Positions 52,930 through 61,316 of a stretch of DNA of 64,000 bases are shown piece after piece. The stretch is taken from NCBI GenBank assembly GCA_036652815.1, contig JAVVVE010000007.1, positions 34,887-98,886 on the forward strand, written 5' to 3'. The notes below the pieces were generated by a model that worked only from the letters and a program-made list of their open reading frames with translations, made no database searches and was not told where the DNA came from. Each line of letters starts with the position of its first letter. Position 1 is the first letter of the stretch. Both the position numbers and the translations under genes were made by a program. Source of the DNA: SZUA-378 sp036652815. Its GTDB lineage: Bacteria; Bacillota; Clostridia; Lachnospirales; Lachnospiraceae.

Positions 52930-54120
52930 TTAATAAAAAATATGTCCCCCTATCTGCAGTCCTGTCAGCCCCTCGATTGGGGTTCTAAAATACACGCATC
53001 CTCCCACATTTGTCATACCATTCATCGCTTCCTGTGCTGCCTGATAGCAGCTGCTGTTTGCAGAGCCATTGGCTAAGGCAAGTTCAAATCTCCCACTACC
53101 TACCGGAGAGAATTGTTTTCTTTGATAAATAACTCCAACAACCGTATTGGGGTATCTGGAACTCAACACTCGATTAATCACAACCGCACCAACTGCTAAT
53201 TTACCGGCATATGGCTCCCCACCTGCTTCACAGTAGATAATCGTAGCTAACATCTGCAGATCGCCTTCCGCAAAGGTTACTTCTGAGATATCTCGCTTGG
53301 CTGATTGTGCTGCCTGTTTGGACAATGCCAATTCCTGTTCATACTGTTTTTTAAGTGTGGCAATATCGTTCTCCTGCTGCTTCATCTTATTCTCAATGAT
53401 AAGGGCCTGTTCTTCCGCTGCAGATATCTGATTGGTATAGCCTGCGATGTGGGTAGAGGTAGTATTGACCGCTGCTGTTGCTAAAGCCTGCTGTTCTTGC
53501 GCTTTGATTTTAGTTTCATCCAAATCCTGCTTATCCTGCACCAGCTTGGCTTCTTCTTCTTCTATCTTTGTCCTGATAGCCTGATATTCTATCAGCATCT
53601 TACGATCATATTCTGTTATCTTATTAATGTATTCTGCCCTATTGAGAAAATCGGAGAAATTGGATGAGGAAAACACCATCTCGAGATATGCTGACTCTCT
53701 CTTCTCATACATGAATCGAATCCGTTCCTTCATGCTCTCATACTGAGCTCTTTCGGTTATCTTGGCTTCATCCAGGTCTGCCTGTGTTTCTTCGATCTCT
53801 TCTTCTTTTTTGTCAATCTGTTCTTCCAAATCCGCCAGGTTCTCTGTTACTGTATGGAGCTGACGACTAAGATGATTCAGCTCGCCCTGAAGATCGTCTT
53901 TGACATCTTCCAAACCATCAATCTGTTGATTTGCCTGATTCAGTTGGGATTCCGTCTTCTTTTTTTCATTTTGAGCCTGATTTAATTTATCTAAGGTAGA
54001 GGATGCCTGAGCAATCAGTGGTGCATTGGATAAGCATACTGTAATCACCAACAGCATGGCCATCCCGGTTCTCATCATGCGCCCTATTCCGGTCACTTTT
54101 TCTTTTGTTCTTTTGCTCAT
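52930..54120 (-). CDS. Secreted coiled-coil cell wall hydrolase, SleB type
   Basis: About 396 residues from the ATG at 54120 (GAGG nine bases upstream; an in-frame TTG adds five). The signal peptide ends near residue 39-40 (AQA before SS). Long coiled coils (about 40-125 and 175-270) resemble PcsB or NlpC-associated regulators. The C-terminus (about 285-396) is a hydrolase_2 (SleB) domain with catalytic Glu298 in IIYCEAGGEP and AVGAVVINRV. SleB enzymes open spore cortex or vegetative peptidoglycan; the coiled coil suggests a regulated, division-linked lysin. It lies four bases after the dCMP deaminase gene. Confidence 0.88.
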   Translation of the reverse strand: MSKRTKEKVTGIGRMMRTGMAMLLVITVCLSNAPLIAQASSTLDKLNQAQNEKKKTESQLNQANQQIDGLEDVKDDLQGELNHLSRQLHTVTENLADLEEQIDKKEEEIEETQADLDEAKITERAQYESMKERIRFMYEKRESAYLEMVFSSSNFSDFLNRAEYINKITEYDRKMLIEYQAIRTKIEEEEAKLVQDKQDLDETKIKAQEQQALATAAVNTTSTHIAGYTNQISAAEEQALIIENKMKQQENDIATLKKQYEQELALSKQAAQSAKRDISEVTFAEGDLQMLATIIYCEAGGEPYAGKLAVGAVVINRVLSSRYPNTVVGVIYQRKQFSPVGSGRFELALANGSANSSCYQAAQEAMNGMTNVGGCVYFRTPIEGLTGLQIGGHIFY

Positions 54121-54124
54121 CTGC

Positions 54125-54613
54125 CTATACCTCAAATATGATTCTGCGTCCCGTTCTGTGGTAGTGGCAATATTCTACACCTGCTGCATCAAACATCTTT
54201 TTAGATGCGATGACCGATGGTGTATTGGCATATTTATCGCAATCATACACTACTTTGGTAATACCGGATTGAATAATTGCCTTGGCACATTCATTGCATG
54301 GAAATAGAGAAACGTATATCTTCGCTCCCTCCAGTGTTCCACCCCTGTAATTAAGAATCGCATTTAGCTCACTGTGCGTTACATAGGGATACTTAGTCTC
54401 GGTTGTATCTTCTCCTTCTCGTTCCCATGGAAATTCATCATCCGAGCATCCACTCGGAAATCCATTATATCCCATAGATAATATCTTATTCGTATTACTA
54501 ACAATACATGCCCCTACCTGTGTACTTGGATCTTTGGAACGCATCCCCGATAAGATAGAGACTCCCATAAAATATTCGTCCCAAGAGATATAATCTGTTC
54601 TTTTTTTGTTCAT
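54125..54613 (-). CDS. Deoxycytidylate (dCMP) deaminase
   Basis: Zinc deaminase converting dCMP to dUMP for thymidylate synthesis. The 162-residue protein has the zinc and proton-shuttle motif HSELNAI (HSE in place of the common HAE) and PCNEC. N-terminal WDEYFMGVSILSGMRSKDPSTQVGACIV is family-like. It follows upp by 20 bases, forming a nucleotide cluster. comEB homologue by name, but no competence role is implied. Confidence 0.93.
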   Translation of the reverse strand: MNKKRTDYISWDEYFMGVSILSGMRSKDPSTQVGACIVSNTNKILSMGYNGFPSGCSDDEFPWEREGEDTTETKYPYVTHSELNAILNYRGGTLEGAKIYVSLFPCNECAKAIIQSGITKVVYDCDKYANTPSVIASKKMFDAAGVEYCHYHRTGRRIIFEV

Positions 54614-54633
54614 TGCTTATCCCCCTTATGTTA

Positions 54634-55263
54634 CTATTTTGTACCAAATATTCTGTCTCCGGCATCCCCAAGTCCCGGAACAATATATCCTTGCTCATTT
54701 AATCGTTCATCCAAGGCTCCCACATATAAGTCTACATCCGGATGTGCCTGTCGCATCTTAGCGATGCCCTCCGGTGCCGCAATAATGCACATAAAATGTA
54801 TGCTTTTGCATCCTTTATCCTTGAGCATCTGAATAGCCGCTACAGAAGATCCTCCTGTGGCAAGCATCGGATCTACGACAAACACTTCTCGGTCTGCACA
54901 GTCTGCAGGTAACTTACAGTAATATTCCACCGGGGTCAAGGTCTCCGGATCTCTATATAAGCCAATGTGTCCTACTTTTGCTGCCGGAATCAAGGCCAGC
55001 ATTGCATCTACCATGCCAAGGCCTGCACGCAGAATAGGAATCACAGCCATCTTCTTACCTTTTAGCTGTTTTGCGGTTGTTGTACAAATAGGTGTCTGAA
55101 TCTCAACTTCTTCCACCTGCAGATCTCTGGTAGCTTCATAACAAATCAGCATAGCAATCTCACCGATCGTCTGTCTGAAATCTTTGGTGCCCGTGTCCTG
55201 TCTCCTAATGTAACCAATCTTGTGTTGAATCAGTGGATGATCCATAATAACAACCTTGCTCAT
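54634..55263 (-). CDS. upp: Uracil phosphoribosyltransferase
   Basis: Salvages uracil to UMP with PRPP. The 209-residue protein has DHPLIQHKIGYIRRQDTGTKDFR, RAGLGMVDAM, the PRPP loop VVDPMLATGGS and the uracil loop GYIVPGLGDAGDRIFGT. AGGAGG precedes the ATG. Part of the rpiB-upp-dCMP deaminase neighbourhood. Confidence 0.97.
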   Translation of the reverse strand: MSKVVIMDHPLIQHKIGYIRRQDTGTKDFRQTIGEIAMLICYEATRDLQVEEVEIQTPICTTTAKQLKGKKMAVIPILRAGLGMVDAMLALIPAAKVGHIGLYRDPETLTPVEYYCKLPADCADREVFVVDPMLATGGSSVAAIQMLKDKGCKSIHFMCIIAAPEGIAKMRQAHPDVDLYVGALDERLNEQGYIVPGLGDAGDRIFGTK

Positions 55264-55337
55264 CTTTGTTCTGCCTCCTAAGCATTCTGTTTTTCATTCC
55301 TTGCTTGATTTATATTACCACCTATTCTTCTATAGTG

Positions 55338-55769
55338 CTATTCTTCTATCAGTGATATTCTTCTGCTGTGTCGTTCTAATCCCGAAAATTTGGTTTCTAG
55401 AAAAGTGTCAACAATCGCTTTTGCCAGTTCCGGGCCCACGATGCCGGCTCCCAGTGCCAACACATTGGCATCATTATGCAATCTGGTCAATCTCGCTGTC
55501 AATGAATCAGTACAAAGTGCTGCCCTGATTCCCCGAATCTTATTGGCGGCAATGGAGATGCCTATTCCGGTAGTACAGATTACAATCCCTTGTTCACATT
55601 CCCCCTGTGCCACTGCTTTTGCTACTGCTTTTCCATAGACAGGATAATCGCAGGCCTCTGAATTAAGGCATCCGTAATCCCGATATGCAATCTCTTTTTC
55701 TTCCAGGTGTTTCATAATCTCCAGTTTTAGATTATATCCTCCATGATCACTACCAATTGCTATCATCAC
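55338..55769 (-). CDS. rpiB: Ribose-5-phosphate isomerase B (or related sugar isomerase)
   Basis: Interconverts ribose-5-phosphate and ribulose-5-phosphate. At 143 residues: SDHGGYNLK at the N-terminus, the active-site loop VICTTGIGISIAANKIRGIRAAL, LTRLHNDANVLALGAGIVG and a C-terminal RHSRRI. Related allose-6-phosphate or galactose-6-phosphate isomerases cannot be fully excluded, but the context (sua5-rpiB-upp) is the classic one for rpiB. Confidence 0.94.
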   Translation of the reverse strand: MMIAIGSDHGGYNLKLEIMKHLEEKEIAYRDYGCLNSEACDYPVYGKAVAKAVAQGECEQGIVICTTGIGISIAANKIRGIRAALCTDSLTARLTRLHNDANVLALGAGIVGPELAKAIVDTFLETKFSGLERHSRRISLIEE

Positions 55770-55780
55770 AATTCTCCTTT

Positions 55781-56830
55781 TTATAGGTATATTACTTTAT
55801 GTCCGGCAGCCTTAAGTAAACGGTTCATAATAGCTTGTCCAATCCCCGCAGTAGCAAATGCTTCTGAGTAGATAACCGTAACTTCTTCATCATCAAACTC
55901 ACGTAATATCTGATAAAGTCTCTTTGCAATGGTATCTTCATCGAATCTGCTTCCTACGCTCTTTACTACATCGGCCCTGTACTGTGCTATATTTTCTTCC
56001 GTACCTATAATACCGACTTTCTCGCCCTTTGCCTGCCGCTCCCGCACCAAAGTATTGATATGATGACGTACTTCTTCCATGCCTCCGGCAATGATCGTCA
56101 GATCTCCTTTGGGTGCATAGTGCTTATATTTCATCCCCGGCGCTTTCGGCGGTATCTGACTATCCGGGCTAAGAATCGTTTGATCTACTTTTACTTCGCC
56201 CAGTACTTTCTCAAGCATCTCCTGTGTAATATAACCGGGTCTTAAAATAACCGGAATCTCTTCTGTTAAATCTATAATCGTAGACTCAAGACCAATCCCG
56301 ATAGAACCACTGTCAATAATCATCTCAATCAAACCATCCATATCCTCTGCCACATATTTGGCTAACGTGGGACTGGGTTTTCCGGATAGATTGGCACTGG
56401 GTGCTGCAACATAGCCGCCTGCCGCCTCGATAAAAGCCTGTGCGATCGGATGACTTGGCATCCTGACTGCTACGGTAGAAAGACCGCCCGTGGTCTCCGG
56501 TGGAACAGCATCGCTCTTAGGAAGAACCATGGTTAACGGCCCCGGCCAAAATGCATCTGCCAGTCTTGCCACTGACTCCGGCACTTCTGCTACTATCTTA
56601 GCCAGTGAGCTCATCTGTGCAATATGAACAATCAATGGATTATCTGACGGTCTTCCTTTGGCTGCATATATTTTTCCGGACGAAGATGGATTTAATGCAT
56701 CTCCTCCCAATCCATATACCGTTTCTGTTGGAAATGCAACAAGACCACCTTGTTTAATAATATCTCCGGCTTCTTTCATCACCGTTTCATCAATATTACC
56801 TTCCTCTACCACTATCATTTTTGTCTTCAT
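55781..56830 (-). CDS. sua5: L-threonylcarbamoyladenylate synthase
   Basis: First step of tRNA t6A37 synthesis. The 349-residue protein has the YrdC domain (GGLVAFPTETVYGLGGDAL, AAKGRPSDNPLIVHI, SANLSGKPSPT) and the C-terminal Sua5 domain (APGMKYKHYAPKGDLTI), so it is the long form rather than TsaC. Eleven bases upstream of rpiB. Confidence 0.96.
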   Translation of the reverse strand: MKTKMIVVEEGNIDETVMKEAGDIIKQGGLVAFPTETVYGLGGDALNPSSSGKIYAAKGRPSDNPLIVHIAQMSSLAKIVAEVPESVARLADAFWPGPLTMVLPKSDAVPPETTGGLSTVAVRMPSHPIAQAFIEAAGGYVAAPSANLSGKPSPTLAKYVAEDMDGLIEMIIDSGSIGIGLESTIIDLTEEIPVILRPGYITQEMLEKVLGEVKVDQTILSPDSQIPPKAPGMKYKHYAPKGDLTIIAGGMEEVRHHINTLVRERQAKGEKVGIIGTEENIAQYRADVVKSVGSRFDEDTIAKRLYQILREFDDEEVTVIYSEAFATAGIGQAIMNRLLKAAGHKVIYL

Positions 56831-56904
56831 ATTTTTGTTCTCCTATTTTTCCACGAGTAACAAAATTATCATACCACATTTTATTCTTTTTCGGAATACT
56901 TTTG

Positions 56905-56933
56905 TTTACCGCGATTCAGTTTTATGCTATCAT
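56905..56933 (+). promoter_or_regulatory. Promoter of the two-component operon, predicting a leaderless mRNA
   Basis: TTTACC (56905-56910), 17-base spacer, TATCAT (56928-56933). The ATG of the kinase begins six bases after the -10, the usual position of transcription start, and no ribosome site is present. Confidence 0.55.
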
Positions 56934-56939
56934 ACCCTT

Positions 56940-58763
56940 ATGAATAAAAATAAACAAAAAACAGATTCACGCTTTTTTTTAATTGCATCTTGTCTTGCTC
57001 TATCCGTATGTATCATTTATTTTATTTTATCTCATTCAAAGGTATGTAGTAATACCTCTGGGTCAATTCAGCCTTTAAGCAATACCTGGAATATCTCTGT
57101 CAATCAAACACCCACGGCTTCTGTTTCCTTACCGGCCAATATTCGCGTGGCTTCCACTGATTATGTTACGATGCAAGCCATGCTTCCTAATCCACTATGT
57201 GACACAGCCGCCCTTTGTTTTAGAAGTACGCTGCAATCTGTCTGGGTTTCCGTTGCCGGTACCGTTATCTATCACTATCAGGCAGAGGATGACAACCTCT
57301 TTGGCAAGGCTTCACCCAGTCGATGGAATTTTGTGTTGCTTGATCCGCAATATGAAGGGAAAACCATACAGATCACGACGCACTCTCCTTATAAGAATTA
57401 TTCCGGTCATCTCTCTCAAGTTCGTTATGGTGCTTATGAAGATTTATTGCATTCTGTTATTGTAGCCTATATGCCCAGCTATCTCATCTGTTTCTCTGTG
57501 TTCTTTTTGGGAATAGCATTGATTATTACTTCTCATCTTACCATTAACTTAAGTCCCGACACCTTTGCTTTTCGCTATCTTGGCTGGTTTGCCATTCTTG
57601 CATCCCTTTGGCTGCATGGCGAATCTAAGATGCCTTCTTTTATTATATTGAATCCTTCCTTTGATCTATTTGTTTCTAACCTTTCTCTTATGTTATGTAT
57701 CATTCCCTATCTATTGTTTATAAAATGTTTTTATGATAAAAAATACCATCGTTATATTCACGCCTTTTTAATCGCCGATGTCCTTAACATTTTTATATGC
57801 TTGTTTTTACAGATAACCAAGCTTGCAGATTTTGTGGAAACCGCGGTTTTCACACATATTTTGATCTTCCTTCTGATATGTTTGGTATGCGTTCATTTTG
57901 TGGAATCTCTAAAGTCACCTATTTATCGTTTGATACCCTATGTTTTGGGATTTAGTTCTTTTATACTCAGTGTGCTAATAGAGCTCGTTCTGTATTACAC
58001 CAGAAATTATCAATATGCCGGGAATATCCTACATATCGGTGTTTTTCTTTATATATTCTGTTTGATTTTTATGGTCATAAAAAGGATGATTAAGCGTAAG
58101 ACCACTGATTCTTATTTAGCCAAAATAGTCTTGCAGCAGCAGATTGCAATGATGAAAAGCCATATTCAACCTCATTTTTTATTTAATGCTTTAGGCGCTA
58201 TTCAATCACTTATCAAGAAAAATCCGGATACCGCTTATGAGATGGTGTTTGATTTTTCTACCTACCTTCGTTCAAGCATCATCGCCTGGGAGAACCCCGG
58301 ATTGATTCCCTTTTCTACAGAATTGGACTATATACATGCTTTTACCAATATTCAATCGCTTCGCTTTCGCGATTCTTTTCAAATCACGTATGATATACAG
58401 ACGCATGATTTTACAGTACCGATTCTATCCATACGGGCTTTGGTCATGAATGCTGTTAATCATGGAGTACGCAAGGTAGCAGACGGTGGTACTGTCATAA
58501 TAAGAAGCTACGAAGCCACAGATGCTTATATGATAGAAGTAATTGACAACGGTGCCGGATTTCTGGTTCGAGAAGCTATGCAACGGAGCAGTTCAACATC
58601 CGGATTACACCGAACACAAGATGTATTAACCAGATATTTAGGGGCCTCCCTACACATCAATAGTATTCCCAATGAGGGGACTACCGTAGTGGTTCGTATC
58701 CCCAAAGAGGCAAACATAGAAAAGCAAGGAGAACGAAGCAATGAAAATGATATTAGTAGATGA
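56940..58763 (+). CDS. LytS-type sensor histidine kinase
   Basis: A 607-residue membrane kinase. The N-terminal anchor (about 11-30) precedes an extracytoplasmic jelly-roll-like region (to ~160), then about seven membrane helices (DISM-like), then a His_kinase domain with the phospho-acceptor His412 in HIQPHFLFNALGAIQSL and an ATPase domain (N box ALVMNAVNHGV, G box DNGAGF). HPHFLFN-type kinases usually pair with LytTR regulators; here the partner has a different output. The start ATG is at the predicted transcription start; reading further upstream would enter the sua5 promoter region. The regulator overlaps by 23 bases. Confidence 0.9.
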   Translation: MNKNKQKTDSRFFLIASCLALSVCIIYFILSHSKVCSNTSGSIQPLSNTWNISVNQTPTASVSLPANIRVASTDYVTMQAMLPNPLCDTAALCFRSTLQSVWVSVAGTVIYHYQAEDDNLFGKASPSRWNFVLLDPQYEGKTIQITTHSPYKNYSGHLSQVRYGAYEDLLHSVIVAYMPSYLICFSVFFLGIALIITSHLTINLSPDTFAFRYLGWFAILASLWLHGESKMPSFIILNPSFDLFVSNLSLMLCIIPYLLFIKCFYDKKYHRYIHAFLIADVLNIFICLFLQITKLADFVETAVFTHILIFLLICLVCVHFVESLKSPIYRLIPYVLGFSSFILSVLIELVLYYTRNYQYAGNILHIGVFLYIFCLIFMVIKRMIKRKTTDSYLAKIVLQQQIAMMKSHIQPHFLFNALGAIQSLIKKNPDTAYEMVFDFSTYLRSSIIAWENPGLIPFSTELDYIHAFTNIQSLRFRDSFQITYDIQTHDFTVPILSIRALVMNAVNHGVRKVADGGTVIIRSYEATDAYMIEVIDNGAGFLVREAMQRSSSTSGLHRTQDVLTRYLGASLHINSIPNEGTTVVVRIPKEANIEKQGERSNENDISR

Positions 58764-59529
58764 TGAAATGTGGAGTATGGAGCGTTTCGAAGAAGAGTGT
58801 GTAGATCTTCCGGATATAGAGATCGTCGGCAAATTCAGTAAAGCAAAAGAAGCCCTCAGCTATGCCAAAGAGAATGTGGTTGATTTTGCATTATTAGATA
58901 TTGAAATGCCTGAGATGAGTGGCATTGAGCTAGGAAGAGAATTAAAAAAGATAAACCCTTCCGTTATCATTATTTTTGCCACCGCTTATTCTGAGTATAT
59001 CGCAGAAGCTATTTTAGAGATCGGTGCAGATTATTACATTCTAAAACCGTACAGTAAGGAAGATGCCGATAAAGTCTTACAGCGTGCCAGACTGCTATCC
59101 CATGCGCAACAGAAACGAGTCTATTTTCATACCTTTGGGCGCTTTGATATGTTTGTAGATGAAAAATTAGTCTCTTTTACCAATGCAAAAGCCAAAGAGC
59201 TATTGGCTTTATGCGTAGACCGTCTGGGTGGTAATGTATCCATGGAGGAAGCGATCGATAAGTTATGGGAAGACCGAAGCTATGATCGTAATGTAAAGAG
59301 TCTATACCGCAAAGCCATTATTTATCTAAACAGTCTATTTAAAAGTCTAAATTTGACCGGTGTTTTTGAGAATGGACGAGGCTATTGCCATATTAACCGC
59401 CAACTGGTTTCCTGTGATTATTATTCTTATCTGGAGCACGACCGCGCTGCGATCAATGCCTTTCAGGAAGAATATCTGTTTGACTATTCCTGGGGTGAAG
59501 AGACGCTTGTAAAATTACTTGATATTTGA
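58741..59529 (+). CDS. Response regulator with SARP-like winged-helix output
   Basis: A 262-residue regulator. Receiver: VDDE (acidic pocket), phospho-acceptor Asp53 in LLDIEMP, conserved Thr/Ala FATAY and Lys in ILKPYSKED. Output (about 125-262): FHTFGRFDMFVDEKLVSFTNAKAKELLALCVD followed by VKSLYRKAIIYLNSLF, the OmpR/SARP-like winged helix plus a helical tail. This type of activator output is known in Lachnospiraceae regulators. Translationally coupled to the kinase. Targets unknown. Confidence 0.88.
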   Translation: MKMILVDDEMWSMERFEEECVDLPDIEIVGKFSKAKEALSYAKENVVDFALLDIEMPEMSGIELGRELKKINPSVIIIFATAYSEYIAEAILEIGADYYILKPYSKEDADKVLQRARLLSHAQQKRVYFHTFGRFDMFVDEKLVSFTNAKAKELLALCVDRLGGNVSMEEAIDKLWEDRSYDRNVKSLYRKAIIYLNSLFKSLNLTGVFENGRGYCHINRQLVSCDYYSYLEHDRAAINAFQEEYLFDYSWGEETLVKLLDI

Positions 59530-59555
59530 CGCATTTACCTTATTTATGCTATACT
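59526..59555 (+). promoter_or_regulatory. Promoter of the cyclophilin gene
   Basis: TTGACG (59526-59531) overlapping the regulator stop codon, 18-base spacer, TATACT (59550-59555). Confidence 0.6.
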
Positions 59556-59598
59556 GCTGTCTGATTATTAGAATTTAAAAAAGAAAGAGGTATGATTA

Positions 59599-60117
59599 AT
59601 GGCTAATCCAATCGTAACAATCACAATGGCAAATGGTGATGTAATGAAAGCTGAGTTATATCCTGAGATTGCTCCTAATTCAGTGAATAATTTCATCTCT
59701 CTCATTCACAAACACTTCTATGACGGATTGATCTTCCACAGAGTCATCAACGGTTTTATGCTCCAGGGAGGCTGTCCTAACGGCAATGGCATGGGTGATC
59801 CCGGCTATTCTATCGGCGGAGAATTCTCTTCCAATGGATTTACAAATACTCTGTTGCACACAGCAGGTGTCCTATCGATGGCCAGAAGCGGCAACCCCAA
59901 TTCTGCCGGCTCTCAGTTCTTCCTGATGCACAAAGACGCACCACATCTTGATGGTGACTATGCTGCTTTTGGTAAAATCACAGAGGGTATGGATATTGTG
60001 AATCAGATTGCAGAAGTGAAAACAGATCGTTCAGACAGACCTCTGGAAGACCAGTTGATCCAATCTATTACCGTAGATACTTTTGGTGTGGATTACCCGG
60101 AACCGGAGAAAATGTAA
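59599..60117 (+). CDS. Peptidyl-prolyl cis-trans isomerase, cyclophilin type
   Basis: Folding catalyst of 172 residues without signal peptide, so cytoplasmic. Family motifs: FHRVINGFMLQGGCPNGNGMGDPGYSIGGEF, MARSGNPNSAGSQFFLM and FGKITEGMDIV. SD AGAGG lies eight bases before the ATG. Own promoter and terminator. Confidence 0.96.
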   Translation: MANPIVTITMANGDVMKAELYPEIAPNSVNNFISLIHKHFYDGLIFHRVINGFMLQGGCPNGNGMGDPGYSIGGEFSSNGFTNTLLHTAGVLSMARSGNPNSAGSQFFLMHKDAPHLDGDYAAFGKITEGMDIVNQIAEVKTDRSDRPLEDQLIQSITVDTFGVDYPEPEKM

Positions 60118-60139
60118 TACAATTCTATCATAATTAAAC

Positions 60140-60167
60140 AAAAAGAGCCTATTCTTTGGCTCTTTTT
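60140..60167 (+). terminator. Terminator of the cyclophilin gene
   Basis: AAAAAGAGCC pairs with GGCTCTTTTT around an eight-base loop; works in both directions. The next ~150 bases hold no gene, only AT-rich DNA with no clear signal. Confidence 0.9.
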
Positions 60168-60317
60168 GTCGTTTCTATTCATACTTTGTTCATATGGTAT
60201 TAAAAAAAACTTAATTTACATAACATTGTCTATCCAAATCTATCCCCTATACTTAGGTTATAAGATAAACGCAGGACACAGTATGCATAATACTTTTAGA
60301 TAACTTTTTCATAATAA

Positions 60318-60346
60318 ATGCCAAGTAAATTACATTTACTTGGCAT
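60318..60346 (-). terminator. Terminator of fba
   Basis: A perfect 13-base stem ATGCCAAGTAAAT / ATTTACTTGGCAT with a three-base loop, 20 bases past the fba stop; downstream on the minus strand is TTATTAT rather than a pure T run. Confidence 0.75.
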
Positions 60347-60365
60347 CCTCCCTGTTTGGGGATAA

Positions 60366-61229
60366 TTAAGCTTGGTTGAAAGAACCAAAAATCTCCATTT
60401 TTTCTCTTACTGTATCTTTAATGGCTTCAAATCCCGGTGCTAATAGCTTACGAGGATCGAATCCTTTTCCTTCCAGATCTTTTCCTGCTTCAATGTATTT
60501 ACGTGTTGCATCTGCAAAAGATAACTGACACTCTGTATTTACATTAATCTTAGCAACGCCAAGTGTAATCGCTTTTTTAATCATCTCTGTAGGGATCCCT
60601 GTACCACCATGAAGTACAAGAGGCATGTCCCCTGTCAGCTTCTGAACAGCATCTAAGGTCTCAAATGATAATCCTTTCCAGTTTGCAGGATATTTACCAT
60701 GAATATTACCAATACCGGCTGCCAGGAAATCAACTCCCAAATCAGCGATTGATTTACATTCCTGTGGATCTGCACATTCTCCCATACCAATAACGCCATC
60801 TTCTTCACCACCGATAGAACCAACTTCTGCTTCTAAAGAGATGCCTCTTTTATGACATTCTTTTACTAATTCTGTCGTTTTAGCGATATTCTCAGCGATT
60901 GGATAATGAGAACCATCAAACATAACGGATGAAAAACCTGCTTCAATACATTTATAGCAGTGTTCATAGCTACCATGGTCTAAGTGAAGTGCTACGGGAA
61001 CTGTAATGCCCATCTCTTCCATCATACCATTAACCATACCTACAACAGTCTTATAACCTGTCATGTACTTACCGGCACCTTCTGATACACCCAAAATAAC
61101 CGGAGAATTGTTCTCTTGTGCTACCTGTAATACTGCTTTGGTCCACTCAAGATTATTGATATTGAATTGGCCTACTGCATAGTGACCTGCTTTTGCTTTT
61201 ACAAGCATTTCTTTTGCTGCTACTAACAT
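60366..61229 (-). CDS. fba: Class II fructose-1,6-bisphosphate aldolase
   Basis: Glycolytic and gluconeogenic zinc aldolase. The 287-residue protein starts MLVAAKEMLVKAKAGHYAVGQFNINN; GGAGGG lies before this ATG, while an ATG five codons earlier overlaps that site. Zinc and catalytic residues are in HLDHGSYEHC, GIGNIHGKYP and LVLHGGTGI; KINVNTECQLSF binds phosphate. Family length and motifs complete. Single gene. Confidence 0.96.
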   Translation of the reverse strand: MLVAAKEMLVKAKAGHYAVGQFNINNLEWTKAVLQVAQENNSPVILGVSEGAGKYMTGYKTVVGMVNGMMEEMGITVPVALHLDHGSYEHCYKCIEAGFSSVMFDGSHYPIAENIAKTTELVKECHKRGISLEAEVGSIGGEEDGVIGMGECADPQECKSIADLGVDFLAAGIGNIHGKYPANWKGLSFETLDAVQKLTGDMPLVLHGGTGIPTEMIKKAITLGVAKINVNTECQLSFADATRKYIEAGKDLEGKGFDPRKLLAPGFEAIKDTVREKMEIFGSFNQA

Positions 61230-61269
61230 TTTATTGCCCTCCATTATTGCATCATCGATTTTCTCATCT

Positions 61270-61298
61270 ATTATAACGCAAGTTTCCTTAAAAAGGAA
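61270..61298 (-). promoter_or_regulatory. Possible promoter of fba
   Basis: Minus strand TATAAT (61270-61275) with a weak TTCCTT -35 (61293-61298) 17 bases upstream. The -35 lies inside an inverted repeat. Confidence 0.4.
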
Positions 61299-61302
61299 CC
61301 TT
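61280..61302 (-). repeat. Inverted repeat between the lipid kinase and fba
   Basis: AAGTTTCCTT and AAGGAACCTT around AAA, one mismatch. It may end the rapZ-whiA-crh-lipid kinase transcript, but no T run follows. Confidence 0.4.
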
Positions 61303-61316
61303 TAAAATATTAAAAT

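Noticed and set aside
55321..55366. CTATTCTTCTAT direct repeats after rpiB
   Set aside because: Two to three low-complexity copies around the rpiB stop; no sign of an element or site.
56658..56939. N-terminal extension of the histidine kinase by 94 residues
   Set aside because: It overlaps sua5 coding DNA on the other strand and lies upstream of the kinase promoter.
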